Shown: positions 8,593 to 18,018, numbered from the stretch's first letter. The stretch: 64,000 nt of DNA from an uncultured Bacteroidales bacterium (GCA_934680015.1 CAKUSP010000007.1:1-64000), one strand, 5' to 3'. Translations and numbers: made by a program. The notes: generated by a model from the letters alone, not told the origin.

Positions 8593-9984
8593 ATGAGTGA
8601 GAGTAAATTTAGAATAGAATCTGACCTTTTGGGCGAACTTGAGGTCCCAGCAGAGGCTTACTATGGCGTTCAGACCCAGAGAGCCCTTAATAATTACAAG
8701 ATTTCTAACACGCGAATGCGCGATTATCCTGAATATGTCGTAGCTATGGCATATATAAAATTGGCCGCAGCGATGACAAACAAAGAGCTGGGCGCGATAG
8801 AATCTAAAATTGCTGATGCCATAATTGCAGCGTGCAAAGAGATTATTGCGGGAAAATTGCATGATCAGTTTCCTGTAGATATGATGCAGGGTGGCGCCGG
8901 TACATCTGTTAATATGAATGCCAATGAAGTCATTGCCAATCGTGCCCTCGAGCTCATGGGCCATAAAAAAGGGGAGTACCAATTTTGCTCACCTAACGAC
9001 CATGTTAACTGTGAGCAATCGACAAATGACGCCTATCCTTCAGCCTTTAGATATGCTTTTATAAGGATGAACAGGAGATTGGAAGAAAGTCTTAAGCTAT
9101 TGATATCTTCATTCCAGGCCAAGGGAGAGGAGTTCAAGGATGTGATAAAGATGGGTCGCACTCAGCTCCAGGATGCTGTGCCTATGACTTCAGGTCAAGA
9201 ATTTCATGCCTATGCGACTAACCTTGAAGAGGAAGTGCTTAATCTTGAAAGAAATGCCAATCTTCTCTATGAAATCAATATGGGTGGAACTGCGATTGGC
9301 ACAGGGCTTAATGCCAAGCCTGGCTTTTCCGAGTTGTGCGCTAAGAATCTGAGGGATCTCACTGGAGAGAATTTTATAGCAGCCCCCGATCTTGTAGAGG
9401 CGACTCCGGACACAGGAGCTTATGTTAGCTATTCCGGTGCGTTGAAAAGACTTGCTCTAAAGCTTTCTAAAATATGTAATGACCTTAGACTTTTGGCCTC
9501 TGGCCCGCGTTGTGGCCTTAAAGAGATTAACCTGCCACCTATGGCACCTGGCTCTTCTATAATGCCTGGAAAGGTTAATCCTGTAATACCAGAAGTAACT
9601 AACCAGGTTTGTTTTAAAGTTATAGGTAATGACACTACAGTGTCTTTTGCGGCGGAAGCAGGACAGCTTCAGTTGAATGTTATGGAACCAGTTATCGCTG
9701 AGTCTGTAATGGAAAGTATTACTTGGCTTACGAATGCCATGAATACTTTACGCGAAAAATGTATAGAGGGGATAAGCGTTAATCGTGAGCGCTGCTACGA
9801 GATGGTTAAAAACAGTATAGGAATTGTAACAGCCCTCAATCCTATAATAGGATATAAAGCAAGTAGCAAGGTTGCAAAGGAAGCACTTGAAACTAACCGC
9901 TCTGTTTATGATATCGTTTTGGAAAAGGGATTGCTTTCAAAAGAAGTATTAGATGATCTTCTCGATCCTAAACATATGATTTAA
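8593..9984 (+). CDS. aspA: Aspartate ammonia-lyase (aspartase)
   Basis: 463 residues, full length for the family. It deaminates L-aspartate to fumarate, feeding the fumarate reductase/succinate route of anaerobic Bacteroidales. The fumarase/aspartase superfamily signature [11 protein letters not shown] is present near residue 318. Other class features are [14 protein letters not shown] and the [20 protein letters not shown] stretch typical of aspartases rather than class II fumarases. Cytosolic tetramer by family. The following barrel gene begins 14 bases downstream, so the two are probably cotranscribed. The 143-base leader after the helicase remnant shows only a near-match -7 box (TACTTTTT at 8570). 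Confidence 0.93.
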   Translation: MSESKFRIESDLLGELEVPAEAYYGVQTQRALNNYKISNTRMRDYPEYVVAMAYIKLAAAMTNKELGAIESKIADAIIAACKEIIAGKLHDQFPVDMMQGGAGTSVNMNANEVIANRALELMGHKKGEYQFCSPNDHVNCEQSTNDAYPSAFRYAFIRMNRRLEESLKLLISSFQAKGEEFKDVIKMGRTQLQDAVPMTSGQEFHAYATNLEEEVLNLERNANLLYEINMGGTAIGTGLNAKPGFSELCAKNLRDLTGENFIAAPDLVEATPDTGAYVSYSGALKRLALKLSKICNDLRLLASGPRCGLKEINLPPMAPGSSIMPGKVNPVIPEVTNQVCFKVIGNDTTVSFAAEAGQLQLNVMEPVIAESVMESITWLTNAMNTLREKCIEGISVNRERCYEMVKNSIGIVTALNPIIGYKASSKVAKEALETNRSVYDIVLEKGLLSKEVLDDLLDPKHMI

Positions 9985-9998
9985 ATATAGTGTGATTT

Positions 9999-10643
9999 AT
10001 GAAAAAATTTATTTTAACATTAGCTGCTTCTCTTATGGCATGTGTACTTTCTTTTGCACAAGAAGGTAGATTATATGTCGGAGGTCAGATAGGGGCTTCA
10101 TTTGCAACTAACAAAGCAGGGGATAATACGCAGAAAGTAAACAACTTCACCTTTCGCCCTGATGTGGGATTCGCTCTTGATCAGAGATGGATGATAGGCG
10201 CTAAAGTGGCTTTGTCAAGTATAAAGACAGATGGAACTGACGCTTCGATAAATGTAGGTGGAATAGATTTTACCGCTACAGACGGGCTTACATTGATAGG
10301 ATTGGAGCCTTACGCGAGGTATAATGTATTTAATATAGGTAGTGTTAAGGCCTGGCTTGAAAGTGATTTTCTTTTGGATAAAGTAATTAGCCGGGGAAAG
10401 AGCCTTGACGCTTTCGTAACAGGATTTACTATTTTCCCGATGCTTACTTATGATGTAGCTCCACACTTTACACTTTTTACTGAATTAAATATGCTTTCTT
10501 TGGATTTGGCATATACAAAAGTAAAGTATTCTATTACAGATACAGAAACAACTCAGCGTATGTTTGTCTATGGATTCAATGTAGATGCTGCAGATCTGGT
10601 GACTTTAGGTTCTCTAACTGTGGGTGTGATTTATACTTTTTAA
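9999..10643 (+). CDS. Outer-membrane beta-barrel protein
   Basis: 214 residues with a cleavable signal peptide (MKKFILTLAASLMACVLSFA then QEG). The mature part has alternating hydrophobic strands, glycine-rich turns (YVGGQIGASFA, RPDVGFALDQRWMIGAK) and a C-terminal aromatic residue (GVIYTF), which fit an 8-strand OmpA/OmpX-like barrel. It follows aspA by 14 bases and ends just before a strong terminator, so it closes that unit. No specific role can be given. Confidence 0.75.
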   Translation: MKKFILTLAASLMACVLSFAQEGRLYVGGQIGASFATNKAGDNTQKVNNFTFRPDVGFALDQRWMIGAKVALSSIKTDGTDASINVGGIDFTATDGLTLIGLEPYARYNVFNIGSVKAWLESDFLLDKVISRGKSLDAFVTGFTIFPMLTYDVAPHFTLFTELNMLSLDLAYTKVKYSITDTETTQRMFVYGFNVDAADLVTLGSLTVGVIYTF

Positions 10644-10645
10644 TA

Positions 10646-10677
10646 AAAAGAGGCCGGCTACTAAGTCGGCCTCTTTT
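10646..10677. terminator. Bidirectional rho-independent terminator
   Basis: AAAAGAGGCCG (10646-10656) and CGGCCTCTTTT (10667-10677) form a perfect 11-base stem with A and T runs on both sides. It serves the plus-strand aspA-barrel unit and the convergent minus-strand gene ending at 10700. Confidence 0.92.
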
Positions 10678-10699
10678 GTAAAATACTTAAAACAACTTT

Positions 10700-11125
10700 T
10701 CAAAGTGCTTTTACTAGTGCAGCTGCTTTATCAGCATCCAAGGCGATAAGGTCGCTATCTTTTTTGTAGGTATAGTCGCTGAAAGTATAGAGTTGTATAT
10801 AGGATTTCCCCGTTTTTCTATTGTAGAAAAAGTCCACTCTAATGCATCCACCTTCGGTACCTTCTTTTATCTGTAGTTGGCTACTAGTTCCATTTATATA
10901 GTTGACAAGGGAATCTTTACACCCTCTGCATAGATCTACAGATTTCTTCTCATAGACTAGGGGGTCACCTTCAAATTTGTACCCACTTTTGTATAGGATT
11001 AATAGAAAAATACCTATTCCTGCTAAACAAAATCCTAGTCCTTTGTTAAATGCAAATATGATTAGTCCTGCTAATATAAAAGCTCCAGATATTAACAGGT
11101 TTTTAGTTGTATATACTTTTGTCAT
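10700..11125 (-). CDS. Small membrane protein, two N-terminal helices, unknown function
   Basis: 141 residues. Two hydrophobic segments (about 10-26 and 28-45, separated by NKG) are followed by a soluble domain of about 90 residues with CRGC near position 66 and a basic/aromatic tail (YIQLYTFSDYTYKKDSD). I recognise no family. The gene lies alone between two terminator-like regions and is convergent with the aspA unit. Confidence 0.6.
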   Translation of the reverse strand: MTKVYTTKNLLISGAFILAGLIIFAFNKGLGFCLAGIGIFLLILYKSGYKFEGDPLVYEKKSVDLCRGCKDSLVNYINGTSSQLQIKEGTEGGCIRVDFFYNRKTGKSYIQLYTFSDYTYKKDSDLIALDADKAAALVKAL

Positions 11126-11195
11126 CTCTTATATGTTTTGTAATCCTATTTTATCCCCATTTTTTAAATGGGTGAGTGCTTCTTGATGAAAATCA

Positions 11196-11246
11196 ATGCT
11201 TTCAGAGTGAAAGCATGATAATATGACTGTTTCGCACTTGCGAAAC
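11196..11246 (-). other. Two tandem perfect hairpins downstream of the S46 operon
   Basis: ATGCTTTCA/TGAAAGCAT (11196-11216, 9-base stem) and GTTTCGCA/TGCGAAAC (11229-11246, 8-base stem) lie just after the last gene of the minus-strand operon. Neither has a strong T run, so they may be 3' stabilising structures or weak terminators. Confidence 0.5.
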
Positions 11247-11258
11247 TTTAATGACTAA

Positions 11259-11606
11259 TCAATTAAGCAGGATACAAATGGAGATGGGAAGGTTAGTAGA
11301 GCAAAATTGGCCTCGATAGTTAGAGTCTTTTTGCTCAAAACGAAGGCGATAAGACTTTATGTCATGAACTATCGCCTGGGCTAAATGGTTTATTTTAAAT
11401 GAAAAGTGGGGCGTGGAACTGCCTTTTTCACTGAAATGGAAAGAGATATCTTCACATTTAAGATCATACGAGATGGCACGTACCTCATTTACACAGAACT
11501 CTACAGCCTCATCGTTTTCCTGAAGAAGCGGATCATGGATAGACTTATTCGAGAGGATAAACACCCCGAATACTAGGAATAAAAGTATCCAAATACTTCT
11601 TTTCAT
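11259..11606 (-). CDS. Small exported or single-helix protein, unknown function
   Basis: 115 residues from the ATG at 11606, chosen because it forms an ATGA overlap with the stop of the upstream 370-residue gene. The N-terminus MKRSIWILLFLVFGVFILSN is a membrane anchor or uncleaved signal. The rest is a small domain (EAVEFCVNEVRAISYDLKCEDISFHF) with no family I recognise. It is the last gene of the PPC-S46-LemA operon and is probably translationally coupled to the gene before it. Confidence 0.6.
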   Translation of the reverse strand: MKRSIWILLFLVFGVFILSNKSIHDPLLQENDEAVEFCVNEVRAISYDLKCEDISFHFSEKGSSTPHFSFKINHLAQAIVHDIKSYRLRFEQKDSNYRGQFCSTNLPISICILLN

Positions 11607-12715
11607 GGCAATTGCGCTTGGGCAAATATACAATAAACAACATAAATAAACAAGCCGCAAGCAACCAGTGTTAGAAATCCCACAAGTGCGCTCTTACCTG
11701 GGGAGAGTTTCTTTCCAAGGTACTTGAAGTCCTTGAATTCCTTTCGTTTCCACAGTGCTGATACGTTTTTTTCTAGCCAATTAGATAATTCACTGAAATT
11801 AAGCTTGCGGTGCTCTAAATACCAGCTCTCCAGAGCAGTTTCCATCTTCGGTATGTCGCACCACGAAAATGCTTTGCACCATATGACTTCTAATTCTTTA
11901 TCTATACCTAGGCAAATGGTAAATTCGTTTTTGTTACCTCCTCGCCAGAACTCGCGCTGTTTAAGTGCGGACTGAAGTCCGGCATTGGCTGGAAATAGAG
12001 TGACGAAAACATGTATCTGATTGACAATCCCATGGAAAGCATTAAACAGCCTAATGTCACGCTCCCATTCTGGGTCTATGGTTATATCTAAAAGGGGAGA
12101 CCTCAGCACGGCTTCACTTTCCATCCCATTAAAAGAAGGATAATCTACAAGCCCTAATTCGCGCGCTGTTTCATCACTTACAATTCCAGATTTGAAAATG
12201 GAATTAGAATTAATTATGTAATTAGTATATAATCCTTTATATGTAGAAGTGAAAGCATGCTCTCTAAGTGAATCCCAGTCATATCTTTGCCCGCCACCTC
12301 CGCTTACGCAGTTGATATGTACAGGGAAGATGGGAATTGGCCCGGTATTCCAGGTGCTGATTATTTCATGGTAAAGTCCTTTGCCTATTTCCTCTACCCT
12401 TGCAGTGTTGAATGCGATTAGCCATTTGTCAGGGTGATAAACATAGGTAACCCGAGTCCTGGTTTTAGTGTTCCCCTTACCATCAGTGTAAGTCTCTGTG
12501 ATTACAACTCTTTCCGTCCAGGCCTCATGATGTTCCACACTTACAGCATAGCCGCTAAGGTATTCACGGCTCTTTCCTGCTCGCTTTATCCCTAGATATA
12601 GAAGCAGCTCCATAACTAGTGCTGTCACTAGATATGCCCACCAATATTCAGACGGGAACCTAAATACTAGATAAATAGCCGTAGCGGCAGGTAGTATGTA
12701 ATATAAATTATGCAA
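11603..12715 (-). CDS. Multi-pass membrane protein of the S46/LemA operon, unknown function
   Basis: 370 residues. Hydrophobic segments lie at about 4-20 and 27-43 and one near the C-terminus (GFLTLVACGLFIYVVYCIF, about 345-365). Between them is a large soluble domain with paired TETYTDGKGNTKTRTRVTYVYHPDKW and a glycine cluster SGGGGQRYDWDSL. The pattern (two helices, domain, one helix) does not match the TPM/YgcG partner usual for LemA. It overlaps the LemA-like gene by 8 bases and the next gene by 4, so all three are probably translated together. Confidence 0.65.
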   Translation of the reverse strand: MHNLYYILPAATAIYLVFRFPSEYWWAYLVTALVMELLLYLGIKRAGKSREYLSGYAVSVEHHEAWTERVVITETYTDGKGNTKTRTRVTYVYHPDKWLIAFNTARVEEIGKGLYHEIISTWNTGPIPIFPVHINCVSGGGGQRYDWDSLREHAFTSTYKGLYTNYIINSNSIFKSGIVSDETARELGLVDYPSFNGMESEAVLRSPLLDITIDPEWERDIRLFNAFHGIVNQIHVFVTLFPANAGLQSALKQREFWRGGNKNEFTICLGIDKELEVIWCKAFSWCDIPKMETALESWYLEHRKLNFSELSNWLEKNVSALWKRKEFKDFKYLGKKLSPGKSALVGFLTLVACGLFIYVVYCIFAQAQLP

Positions 12716-13238
12716 AGAGGTCTATGTTATCGTCTTTTCTGGTTTTCATCACTTCGTTAGTCTGACTTGAAGAGATAACAGTGTATTCTATCTTGCTTTT
12801 GTTTTTGATGAACCAGCATGCTGGCATGGTTTCGCAAAGCGTGTCGTGTTCTCGTATGATATCTAGCATACGCTGTTGACTAGAAGCAAAATAGGCTCTT
12901 TGACTTTCGATTGACTGCATGAGTTTATCGTAGAGCTTCGTATCGAACTCAGGGTTAGATTCTTGAATCATCTTAAAAAGAGGCTCTTTTTCTGAGGAGT
13001 ATCGTCCAGAGATGAGTTGTGGATATATTTTCTCAAAACTTTCCCTATACTTTTCGCTTACTCCAGCCTCTTGTTTTAATGTTTTCCACATGGTATCGTG
13101 AACAGTCTCGATTTTTCCTTCTTGAGCCTGCGCTTCCTTTCTTAGAGCAATCTCCCTATTGTTATAGGAAAAATACATTATTAGCAGGATAAGAAGAAGA
13201 CCTGCTACGATACAGATGATAATTAGTGTTGATGTCAT
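12708..13238 (-). CDS. LemA-like membrane-anchored protein
   Basis: 176 residues. An N-terminal helix (TLIIICIVAGLLLILLIMYFSY) is followed by NNREIALRKEAQAQEGKIETVHDTMWKTL, close in layout to the LemA motif of a membrane helix plus a long helical domain. No enzymatic residues are visible. LemA proteins are anchored helical bundles of poorly defined role, often beside peptidases or TPM proteins; here it follows the S46 peptidase by 5 bases. The similarity is limited to the first 60 residues, so the family call is moderate. Confidence 0.5.
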   Translation of the reverse strand: MTSTLIIICIVAGLLLILLIMYFSYNNREIALRKEAQAQEGKIETVHDTMWKTLKQEAGVSEKYRESFEKIYPQLISGRYSSEKEPLFKMIQESNPEFDTKLYDKLMQSIESQRAYFASSQQRMLDIIREHDTLCETMPACWFIKNKSKIEYTVISSSQTNEVMKTRKDDNIDLFA

Positions 13239-13243
13239 TGTTC

Positions 13244-15271
13244 TTATAGATTTAATTCGTTAATTATTCTTTGCATGTCGGCATAACTATCTAATACCCA
13301 GAGTATATATCGTATGTCTACACATACGCATTTGTTATATTCTGCTGTATAGTAAAGATCGCCCGACAGTGATTCTTTATTGCCATCGAAAGCAAGACCT
13401 ATAATCTCACCTTTTCGGTTAAGTACAGGACTTCCGGAATTCCCCCCAGTAATGTCGTTATCCGTTAGAAAATCGATGTACATAGGGCATCGTCTAGTCC
13501 ATTTCTGCCAATTGCCTCTCTTCATCGCTTCCATAAATTCACTCGGTGGGCAGAATTCTGCTTTAGATGCATCGTACTTTTCGAAAATGCCCTTTGGCGT
13601 GGAATGCCAATCGCAAATTACCGCATCTCGTGGGTATAATTTACTTACTTTTCCCACTGTGAAACGCATGGTTGAATTGGCGTCTGGGTATTGCCTAATA
13701 CCTTGGTCTGCTTTCATCGCGTATAGGGCCAATGTATATTTCCTTTTCAAGTCTGCTATTTTCTTTTCGTTTTCGAAACTATTTTTAGCCTTATTAAGAG
13801 CTGTGATTTTTAAATCCTGCTGAAAACGGAATAATGGGTCAGTCAATAAATCTTCCTTTGACTCTAATTTACTAGCCTTCTCTGTAGAAGAAAAAATGGA
13901 ATTATCCCATATGAAATCGGTAAGAGAATCATAATCTATTCCGTATTTTTCATGAAGCTCTCGCTGGTAAGGTCCCCAAAATTCTGCAGGAATATGAGTG
14001 TAAAATTCTCTAACTGAAAGCCTTATAAGATCTTTTTCTACTCTTGGATCAGTCTCGTTAAATCCCTCATAAAGATGCTTTTTCATTGAGTCCAAATCCT
14101 TGCAACTACTCATCCTCATAAGAGTTCGCCATATTATGGGGCCACGGAACATCGTCTCTCTAAAGCACACTTTAGCTCTTTCTATACATTTAATGGAAGC
14201 GTAATATGACTCAAGTTCATTGGTTAGCGAACCCCACCTAGCCTTTCTGTCGTCTTGAGCATTAATCCAAAGATTGAGTCCATGGTCGATATCAGATTTA
14301 TGTTCTATTACATCGAACCTTTTAAGGCAAGCCTCTTGTCCCTCTTTATATTCTGCCAGATTACTTAATTTAAAGAAGTTATCCGAATATTTTAGCCTTA
14401 TCTCTGGGTCTTTGCTCATCCACTGCTTTATTATCTGCATCTGCTCTGCCCTGAGTTTGTTGGCCAATGGCAGTGCGATTTCCAGTTCGTAATCTATTTC
14501 TGCTGTGCTTGAGTATCTGTGAGTTCTTCCCGGATAACCTATCACTGTGGTAGGATCGCCTAATTTATAACCGGTTGTGCTTATTTTCAGATAATTGCTG
14601 CACTCAAGAGGGATATTGTTTTCTGAGTATTCAGAGGGCGAACCATCTGGTGCAGCGTAGATTCTATACAGAGCAAAATCGCATTTGTGTTGAGGCCATT
14701 CCCAATTGTCTACATCTCCTCCGAAACTGCCGACGCTCTCTGGCGGCGCTGCCACAAGCCTAATGTCCGGATATGTTCTATATAGCGATATATAATACTT
14801 GGCACCAGCCCACATGGCATCGAGCGAGGCTTCAAGACCACTTTCTTCTGAATATTTTTTTTCTATTAAATAGGCCAATTTTCTCGATGTCAATCTCCCA
14901 TCCGTTTTCTTTATACTATCTTTAATGATTTGCACTTCATGGGTGATGTCTTTCATTTCGACTAACACTTGCATCTTTCTCCCGCTTACTGGCAGTTCTT
15001 CTTCATAGGAGCGTGCCCAAAAGCCTTCTTTAAGAAGGTTTCTTTCTGTGCTACTTAGCGAGCAGATGTCAGAATATGCTACATGGTGGTTAGTAATCAC
15101 TAATCCTTTTTCGGAGATAATGCTTCCCGTGCCCATGAAATCTATAGACACCACGTTATGCCACGCTTGGCCTTTATAGTCATTTATTAGCCACATGCCT
15201 TCATCGGCGCGAGAGAGTTGAGCCGATAATATTAGTAGTGCTAAGGATGTGAAGAAGTAAGCGTGTTTCAT
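13244..15271 (-). CDS. S46 family dipeptidyl-peptidase, DPP7-type
   Basis: 675 residues from ATG 15271, which begins the signal peptide MKHAYFFTSLALLILSAQLSRA and lies one base after the upstream stop. The S46 triad is complete: His in TNHHVAY (about 62), Asp in GGDVDNW, Ser in GGNSGSPV. The residue 18 positions after that Ser is Gly (LAFDGN), as in DPP7; DPP11, which cuts after Asp/Glu, has Arg there. A preference for hydrophobic or small P1 residues is therefore expected. The enzyme releases dipeptides in the periplasm for amino-acid-fermenting Bacteroidales. It is the second gene of a five-gene minus-strand unit. Confidence 0.92.
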   Translation of the reverse strand: MKHAYFFTSLALLILSAQLSRADEGMWLINDYKGQAWHNVVSIDFMGTGSIISEKGLVITNHHVAYSDICSLSSTERNLLKEGFWARSYEEELPVSGRKMQVLVEMKDITHEVQIIKDSIKKTDGRLTSRKLAYLIEKKYSEESGLEASLDAMWAGAKYYISLYRTYPDIRLVAAPPESVGSFGGDVDNWEWPQHKCDFALYRIYAAPDGSPSEYSENNIPLECSNYLKISTTGYKLGDPTTVIGYPGRTHRYSSTAEIDYELEIALPLANKLRAEQMQIIKQWMSKDPEIRLKYSDNFFKLSNLAEYKEGQEACLKRFDVIEHKSDIDHGLNLWINAQDDRKARWGSLTNELESYYASIKCIERAKVCFRETMFRGPIIWRTLMRMSSCKDLDSMKKHLYEGFNETDPRVEKDLIRLSVREFYTHIPAEFWGPYQRELHEKYGIDYDSLTDFIWDNSIFSSTEKASKLESKEDLLTDPLFRFQQDLKITALNKAKNSFENEKKIADLKRKYTLALYAMKADQGIRQYPDANSTMRFTVGKVSKLYPRDAVICDWHSTPKGIFEKYDASKAEFCPPSEFMEAMKRGNWQKWTRRCPMYIDFLTDNDITGGNSGSPVLNRKGEIIGLAFDGNKESLSGDLYYTAEYNKCVCVDIRYILWVLDSYADMQRIINELNL

Positions 15272-15272
15272 G

Positions 15273-15695
15273 TTATAGTTTATATACATTTAAGCCTATT
15301 TCAGGATTGAATTCTCTCTCAATTTTTACTCCGAAATCTTCTATTATGAATTCCCCAGCGCCATTAAGTTGTGCACGCAGAAGATGTCCTCCGATGGTAG
15401 AATAATCGGCTCGACCAGCTGTTATATGTAGGTGAAGATAGACTTGCGAGTTAAGGGTGGATACGTTTCCTGTTAGATTGGCGATTTCCATCTGTTCTTT
15501 AAACTCTTTATCTACATATTTTTTAGTGGTGGGGTCGAAAAATCGAAGAGTCATCTCGTTTATGGCCCCAATACCTGTTATGCAACCAGACTTAATTCCT
15601 TCCTGCGTGCAAAATGTTGTCAGTGCGTGAAAGACTTCAACATGGTTGTCAAGGCTGACAACATAGCGATTACCTATTTTTTTGAATTTATACAT
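15273..15695 (-). CDS. PPC (DUF296) domain protein
   Basis: 140 residues covering one PPC domain: GCITGIGAINEMTLRFFD, then VYLHLHITAG and GGHLL, the conserved core of the plant and prokaryote conserved family. Prokaryotic members are trimeric, stand-alone and sometimes bind metal through the HxH and GGH residues; DNA binding is often annotated but not shown without an AT-hook, which is missing here. It heads the operon with the S46 peptidase one base downstream. Confidence 0.85.
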   Translation of the reverse strand: MYKFKKIGNRYVVSLDNHVEVFHALTTFCTQEGIKSGCITGIGAINEMTLRFFDPTTKKYVDKEFKEQMEIANLTGNVSTLNSQVYLHLHITAGRADYSTIGGHLLRAQLNGAGEFIIEDFGVKIEREFNPEIGLNVYKL

Positions 15696-15837
15696 AGTCG
15701 TTATTAAATAAATTTTAAAAGCTAACCTGTATCATCTTAATAAACAAATGATCCTTGGATAATAATTTGTCCATAACTTTCATATATACTTCTTTTCAAA
15801 AGACTTATAAATATAGTGGTAAAATTCATTAATACAA

Positions 15838-15873
15838 AAAAACGGATGAAGATCGTTTGAAATTCATCCGCTT
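15838..15873 (-). terminator. Rho-independent terminator after the C10 protease unit
   Basis: On the minus strand CGGATGAA and TTCATCCG (15843-15850 with 15863-15870) form an 8-base stem followed by a run of seven T. It lies 77 bases after the 203-residue gene stop. The remaining 15696-15949 interval shows nothing else. Confidence 0.8.
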
Positions 15874-15949
15874 ATTACCTTAACTTTGGTATCCTTCAAA
15901 AAATAACCTGCGTTATCTAAGAAAAGTCCTACATGTAAGCAGATTTTTG

Positions 15950-16561
15950 TCACCACCTTACATTGCCTTTTCCTTTGATGATTGAGCCATCAGATGCTTC
16001 CATTTCAATGTATATTGTGAATCGTTCTTCCTTCGTGGGGGCTTGTGTAAAATGTAAAACAAATTCACCATACATCATCAAGTAATCATCCGAAGTCATT
16101 TCGCTGGCCATTTTGTTTATTCTTGCCAACTTAGGATTACTTGAATAGTGTGTTTTAATGTATTTATATGGTGAAAAAAATGAAACTTCCACTATATTTA
16201 TTAATGGATTGCCGGCTTTAATATTGGGAAAATCCACATCGCTGTAAATATTGATTTTTTGGAAATCATTTACGACGGACACGACTGGCATAAGATACTC
16301 GATGCTGTTATAATCTGTATCTCCATATTTCTCACTATATGTATTATATTCTTTGTCGCCTTTAGTGTAGTAGTTGCCACTACATTTCACATTATAGTAT
16401 CCCTGCCCCGATGTCTTTTCTGTTATATGTAAAGAATGGACATCGACATATGACGAAACAAAATTTTTTGAAACTATACTGGTGTTCTCGGACGTTTTGT
16501 CGCAATATGAGAATAGAACACTACTTATTAAAAGTAGAGATACAATAAACTTATTATTCAT
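15950..16561 (-). CDS. Small exported lipoprotein-like protein paired with the C10 protease
   Basis: 203 residues with an N-terminal signal (MNNKFIVSLLLISSVLFSYC) that ends in Cys, a possible but imperfect lipobox. The body looks like a beta-rich domain (KINIYSDVDFPNIKAG, YGEFVLHFTQAPTKEERFTIYIEMEASDGSIIKG). It overlaps the end of the C10 protease gene by 8 bases, so it is probably translationally coupled. By analogy with Spi and other protease-inhibitor pairs it could be a cognate partner or inhibitor, but no sequence match supports that. Confidence 0.6.
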   Translation of the reverse strand: MNNKFIVSLLLISSVLFSYCDKTSENTSIVSKNFVSSYVDVHSLHITEKTSGQGYYNVKCSGNYYTKGDKEYNTYSEKYGDTDYNSIEYLMPVVSVVNDFQKINIYSDVDFPNIKAGNPLINIVEVSFFSPYKYIKTHYSSNPKLARINKMASEMTSDDYLMMYGEFVLHFTQAPTKEERFTIYIEMEASDGSIIKGKGNVRW

Positions 16562-17879
16562 AGCGTATAGGATTATTTATTCCGATATTCATCTGTAAAT
16601 TAAATTGGTAAAAATTATTTTCACCTTCGCTTGATGTCTTCGTGAAGTCTTTGGTGATATCTGTTATATATCCGCCCTTGTTGGTGTCAAATTTCCCCGA
16701 AAAATAGTAACCATTGCTTGAACCATGCCACCCCATATTGCAATGTACTAGGTGCTCATATTGTTCTACTGGATGAACTTCACCATTGGAATAAGCATAC
16801 TTTGTTCTATGTCTTGTTAATAATTGGTCTATTACCCAAGCATGTCCTCCTTCATAAGATGTTGTAGTGCTAATGGTAATTCCTAGAATTTGTTTTTTTG
16901 TTGTAATTTTTTTCGAATATCCAGTTACTAAAATCGGACCTTTTTTTATGGCTTCAGTAATCAGATCATAATTATACGCTTCCATTTTTCCTCCATCTTG
17001 CAGACCACAATTTTTAAAAGTTCTTACAAAATTGTCTGGAGAACTGGAACTCTTATCAACACCATATTTTGTATTTAAATTTTCATTTGAGCCTAGTTCG
17101 CTAAATAATTTACCTATCATTTCATATGCTGGAGGATACATAATTGAGTTATGGCTAATTTGTCGTCTCATTTTCTCCCATTCAAGTCGTGTCCCATCAA
17201 CGGTAAAATCAACTCCCCAATAGTATAGTATTTGGGCAACTGCTACGGAAGCACACCCAGTTACTGCTTGCTTCCCATCAGAAGTGAATGTGTATAAATT
17301 ATAAGGTGTTGTATCTTGGCCCCATTCACACTCAAGGATGTGCCCCCATGTTGTAAAGTCATTCCATAAATCATGTTCTGGCACTTTAGTCCTTATGTCT
17401 TGTTGATCAATAAAAAATAATTGGTCTTCTTGGCTATTAATCATTTTTAGGTAATCTGCTTCTGCAAGAGATAGCATCATTATAGCCCCTGGATTTGTTA
17501 ATACATCACCTTCTTTAAGTGTACCACTATCCATTAAGGCAAAGATTGGCTGTGTTCTTTTGTCTCCAGAAACGATCGCATATCCTTGCTCATTTTTAAA
17601 ATTAATGATATACACAAGAGGTGAAATGTTGCTTGATATATCACCTCTTGTGTTTATAGTCTCACCTGTGGAATAAACATTATCTAAATCTATTTCACGC
17701 ATTGAGGTTTTTGTCTTTATTTGAAGGTTCTCAAGTAGGGAGGTTACTTCATTAATTGCCTCTTCTTTGCTGACAAAGGTTGAACAATGCTCATTTCGGT
17801 AATTTACATTGATATATTCATTGGAAGCGCATGATAATATCAGTAAATAAAATGTCAAATAATAAATAATTTTTTTCAT
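16554..17879 (-). CDS. C10 family (streptopain-like) cysteine protease
   Basis: 441 residues. An N-terminal signal ends at LLILSC (Cys17), so it is probably a lipoprotein. A Spi-like propeptide occupies about 30-145 (YIINFKNEQGYAIVSGDKR). The papain-like catalytic domain has Cys209 in TGCASVAVAQILYYW, His346 in GGHAWVIDQ and Trp384 in CNMGWHGSSNGYY. All C10 catalytic residues are present, so an active surface or periplasmic endopeptidase is expected, like SpeB or Bacteroides Bfp proteases. It overlaps the downstream small lipoprotein gene by 8 bases. Confidence 0.92.
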   Translation of the reverse strand: MKKIIYYLTFYLLILSCASNEYINVNYRNEHCSTFVSKEEAINEVTSLLENLQIKTKTSMREIDLDNVYSTGETINTRGDISSNISPLVYIINFKNEQGYAIVSGDKRTQPIFALMDSGTLKEGDVLTNPGAIMMLSLAEADYLKMINSQEDQLFFIDQQDIRTKVPEHDLWNDFTTWGHILECEWGQDTTPYNLYTFTSDGKQAVTGCASVAVAQILYYWGVDFTVDGTRLEWEKMRRQISHNSIMYPPAYEMIGKLFSELGSNENLNTKYGVDKSSSSPDNFVRTFKNCGLQDGGKMEAYNYDLITEAIKKGPILVTGYSKKITTKKQILGITISTTTSYEGGHAWVIDQLLTRHRTKYAYSNGEVHPVEQYEHLVHCNMGWHGSSNGYYFSGKFDTNKGGYITDITKDFTKTSSEGENNFYQFNLQMNIGINNPIRYE

Positions 17880-18018
17880 ATACTATATGGTTATTAATTA
17901 TTTGACTAAGGTAGGGAAAAATTATTGTAAAACAAAAATTCAGTTCATAATTGATAATGCATATAAAGTTAGATGGTGATGCTCCTTATGGAAAGTTCGG
18001 CAAGTGAAGTTGTACCAC

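Noticed and set aside
15289..15289. Earlier ATG for the S46 gene
   Set aside because: It would overlap the PPC gene and add a non-signal extension before MKHAYFF; the ATG at 15271 begins a proper signal peptide.
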